Shown here: positions 61,047 to 62,241 of the stretch, one piece after another | Numbering within the stretch: position 1 is the first letter of the stretch | Layout of the letters: every line of letters starts with the position of its first letter | DNA from: RECG01 sp964444805 | Lineage (GTDB): Bacteria > Bacillota_I > Bacilli_A > Acholeplasmatales > Acholeplasmataceae | NCBI GenBank assembly: GCA_964444805.1 | Contig: CAYUIK010000051.1 | Coordinates: forward strand, 1-62,241 | DNA: 62,241 nt | Direction of reading: 5' to 3' | The notes under the pieces: generated by a model | Databases searched by the model: none | Seen by the model: the letters and a program-made list of their open reading frames with translations, nothing else | What the model was told of the DNA's origin: nothing | Made by a program: the position numbers and the translations under genes

Positions 61047-61770
61047 TGGGGGTCCCTCCTGTTAAGTATTGCATATATGCTTTTCCGTATTTCGAAAAGG
61101 GTTGGCTGTAGATGTTCAAACGAGAAAGTTCGTTTACGAGCCACAAGGGAAAATTCTGATCCGATTTGACTTCGAGAATCGCATATTGGTTTGATGCGAG
61201 AACCTTTGAAAACGTGGTTTTCTCAAGATCATCGAAGGACGTAAAACACGATGTGAACTCGATGTCCTGATCAAAGGTGACCCGAAGGCCGTTGTCTTTC
61301 GTATTCATGCCGAGACGTGCGTAGCGAACGACCGCTTTCGGTTCGGCGCGTCTGGTTTTGATCAAGTAGTCGATTTCGTCCATTTTTTGAGCATGCGTAT
61401 AGTCATGGAAATACGGTTTCGTTTCGGTTGTGATATATGATTTTGCTTGAGCGAACGTCATGGGAATACGTCTTTTGTTGACGCGGCTCCGATATTTTTT
61501 CTTGATCTCGAAATAGACGATCGATTCTTCCAAGAGTGGGTAGTCGTAGCACCTAAGTCTCAATTTTTCTTTATAGATCGGTTTCTCGATTGATGTTCGA
61601 ATGACGCTATAGTCATGCGTGTCATAATAGATGTTTAGCACTCGGTAAGACGATTCGTTTTGTGAGTATGCGTCAAAGTCAAGGTAGCGTTTGAAAAGGG
61701 CGAGCAGGGCCTCTTTTTGTATAGGATCGATCAAATATTTTCTTTCATATCGGTTGAGTGTCGCGTTCAT
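61021..61770 (-). CDS. VTC-domain protein (polyphosphate polymerase-like)
   Basis: A 249-residue protein with the VTC tunnel fold signature: NRYERKYLI, YRVLNIYYDTHDY, KEKLRLRCYD, VYFEIKKKYRSRVNKRRI, and the late Glu/Lys in AILEVKSDQNFPLWL. In yeast Vtc4 such residues bind nucleotide triphosphate and polyphosphate; bacterial homologues are presumed polyphosphate polymerases. ATG 61770 is used because homology starts there and GGTAGTGA precedes it; ATG 61782 is possible. Its membrane partner DUF4956 is encoded directly downstream. Confidence 0.88.
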   Translation of the reverse strand: MNATLNRYERKYLIDPIQKEALLALFKRYLDFDAYSQNESSYRVLNIYYDTHDYSVIRTSIEKPIYKEKLRLRCYDYPLLEESIVYFEIKKKYRSRVNKRRIPMTFAQAKSYITTETKPYFHDYTHAQKMDEIDYLIKTRRAEPKAVVRYARLGMNTKDNGLRVTFDQDIEFTSCFTSFDDLEKTTFSKVLASNQYAILEVKSDQNFPLWLVNELSRLNIYSQPFSKYGKAYMQYLTGGTPNDDLLYHA

Positions 61771-61819
61771 AATCACTACCATCTCGTTTTTTGAAGTGCT
61801 TTGGATATGCGCACTTATG

Positions 61820-61847
61820 ATTATAACACACATTGTAAAATCAATGT
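61820..61847 (-). promoter_or_regulatory. VTC operon promoter with adjacent dyad
   Basis: On the minus strand TGTTATAAT (61828-61820) is an extended -10. ACATTG-TAAAAT-CAATGT (61830-61847) is a perfect 6-bp dyad placed directly upstream, in the spacer/-35 zone, and is a candidate operator. Confidence 0.55.
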
Positions 61848-61911
61848 AAAAAACCTAACCTTTAAAAGTGTTGTAAAAGACGGTTTTGTCGTAGACTTTT
61901 AATGAATTACA

Positions 61912-61920
61912 TGGTAAAAT
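61912..61920 (+). promoter_or_regulatory. Promoter of the tRNA-Arg/tRNA-Ser pair
   Basis: TGGTAAAAT (61912-61920) is an extended -10; TAGACT (61892-61897) is a weak -35 at 17 bases. Confidence 0.5.
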
Positions 61921-61952
61921 ATAAATCGCGTCGGATTGATCACGTGCGACGA

Positions 61953-62029
61953 GCACCCGTAGCTCAGTTGGATAGAGCGCAACCCTCCGAAGGTTGAGGT
62001 CGCATGTTCGATTCATGTCGGGTGCGCCA
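61953..62029 (+). tRNA. tRNA-Arg (anticodon CCG)
   Basis: Acceptor GCACCCG/CGGGTGC, D stem GCTC/GAGC, anticodon stem CAACC/GGTTG with loop CTCCGAA (anticodon CCG), T loop TTCGATT, discriminator G, encoded CCA. It reads CGG codons. The tRNA-Ser begins 3 bases after it. Confidence 0.95.
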
Positions 62030-62032
62030 TAC

Positions 62033-62122
62033 GGAGGAATACTCAAGCGGTTGAAGAGGCTCGCTTGGAAAGCGGGTAGGTCCCAAAAGGATGCAGGGGT
62101 TCAAATCCCCTTTCCTCCGCCA
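62033..62122 (+). tRNA. tRNA-Ser (anticodon GGA)
   Basis: Acceptor GGAGGAA/TTCCTCC, anticodon stem CTCGC/GCGGG with loop TTGGAAA (anticodon GGA), a long class II variable arm, T arm GGGG-TTCAAAT-CCCC, discriminator G and encoded CCA. Confidence 0.95.
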
Positions 62123-62132
62123 TACTGAAAGC

Positions 62133-62165
62133 AAGGGGTTGACAGTTGTGTCAGGCCTTTTTTTT
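62133..62165 (+). terminator. Terminator after the tRNA pair
   Basis: AAGG...TTGACA (62133-62144) pairs with TGTCAG...CCTT (62149-62159) with a small internal bulge, followed by eight Ts. From 62166 to the end only AT-rich DNA with no gene is seen. Confidence 0.75.
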
Positions 62166-62241
62166 CGCTATATAGGGTCGTTTCTCCATTTGCGTAAAGG
62201 TAAAATATTAACACTGCATAATAAAGAAAACCACTTAGAGG

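Noticed and set aside
1..62241. Alternative genetic code (UGA as Trp)
   Set aside because: Several genes end in UGA at conserved C-termini, overlaps of the ATGA type are common and RF2 is encoded.
1..62241. CRISPR array, IS element, prophage or genomic island
   Set aside because: No regularly spaced repeats, transposase, integrase or phage structural genes, and no abrupt base composition change were seen.

Overview
The window is a contiguous, gene-dense bacterial chromosome segment of moderate GC. It holds about 50 protein genes, four tRNA genes (Thr-GGT, Pro-GGG, Arg-CCG, Ser-GGA, all with encoded CCA) and no rRNA, IS element, prophage or CRISPR array. The gene set points to Bacillota: RNase J, RqcH, PadR, YitT, CvfB, HPF long form, RnpM/YlxR-YlxQ, an S-box riboswitch on metK and GGAGG-type ribosome sites. 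Several traits suggest the Mollicutes-like or Erysipelotrichia-like side (for example Izemoplasma or Haloplasma relatives): a short ProRS, a short InfB, a reduced ComFC and compact operons. That placement is inference. UGA is a real stop here and RF2 is present, so the Mycoplasma code is not used.

Layout. 1-4.1 kb: the end of an unknown gene, tRNA-Thr, a heterodimeric ABC exporter and a cold-shock protein. 4.2-7.6 kb: a Fic protein, CvfB, ProRS and YidD. 7.7-11.4 kb: an EF-G paralogue, a ComFC-like zinc protein, HPF and SOD. 11.5-20.2 kb: RqcH, divergent Gmk-RpoZ, UvrC-exonuclease, RNase J, a HAD phosphatase, CoaD and a small membrane protein. 20.2-25.6 kb: an OtsA-OtsB fusion, then a large lipoprotein co-transcribed with a Fur-family regulator. 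25.7-33.9 kb: the rimP-nusA-ylxR-ylxQ-infB-rbfA operon and priA-fmt-pgpA. 33.9-38.1 kb: a membrane protein with a degenerate HD-GYP-like domain, SAM-I riboswitch-metK, DUF3137-lemA. 38.2-45 kb: secA-prfB-yitT-S41 protease-recX. 45-53.3 kb: a GH3 glycosidase and a PadR-headed operon (membrane protein, amidohydrolase, ABC-FtsX transporter, DsbA-like protein). 53.3-60.2 kb: a Wadjet/MksBEF-like jetA-jetB-jetC operon ending in pepC. 60.2-62.2 kb: tRNA-Pro, a DUF4956-VTC pair, tRNA-Arg and tRNA-Ser. No gene-free stretch exceeds 300 bases.

The most notable element is the SMC-like JetABC operon, which lacks the JetD nuclease where Wadjet systems carry it: its 3' neighbour is an aminopeptidase. This is either a chromosome-organising condensin or a Wadjet that depends on a distant or lost nuclease. 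Also of interest are large out-of-frame overlaps in ylxR/ylxQ/infB, with a possible -1 frame event at an A-run; terminator stems that repeatedly contain the stop codon of the upstream gene; a Fic protein with two altered motif positions; and heavy use of extended -10 promoters.
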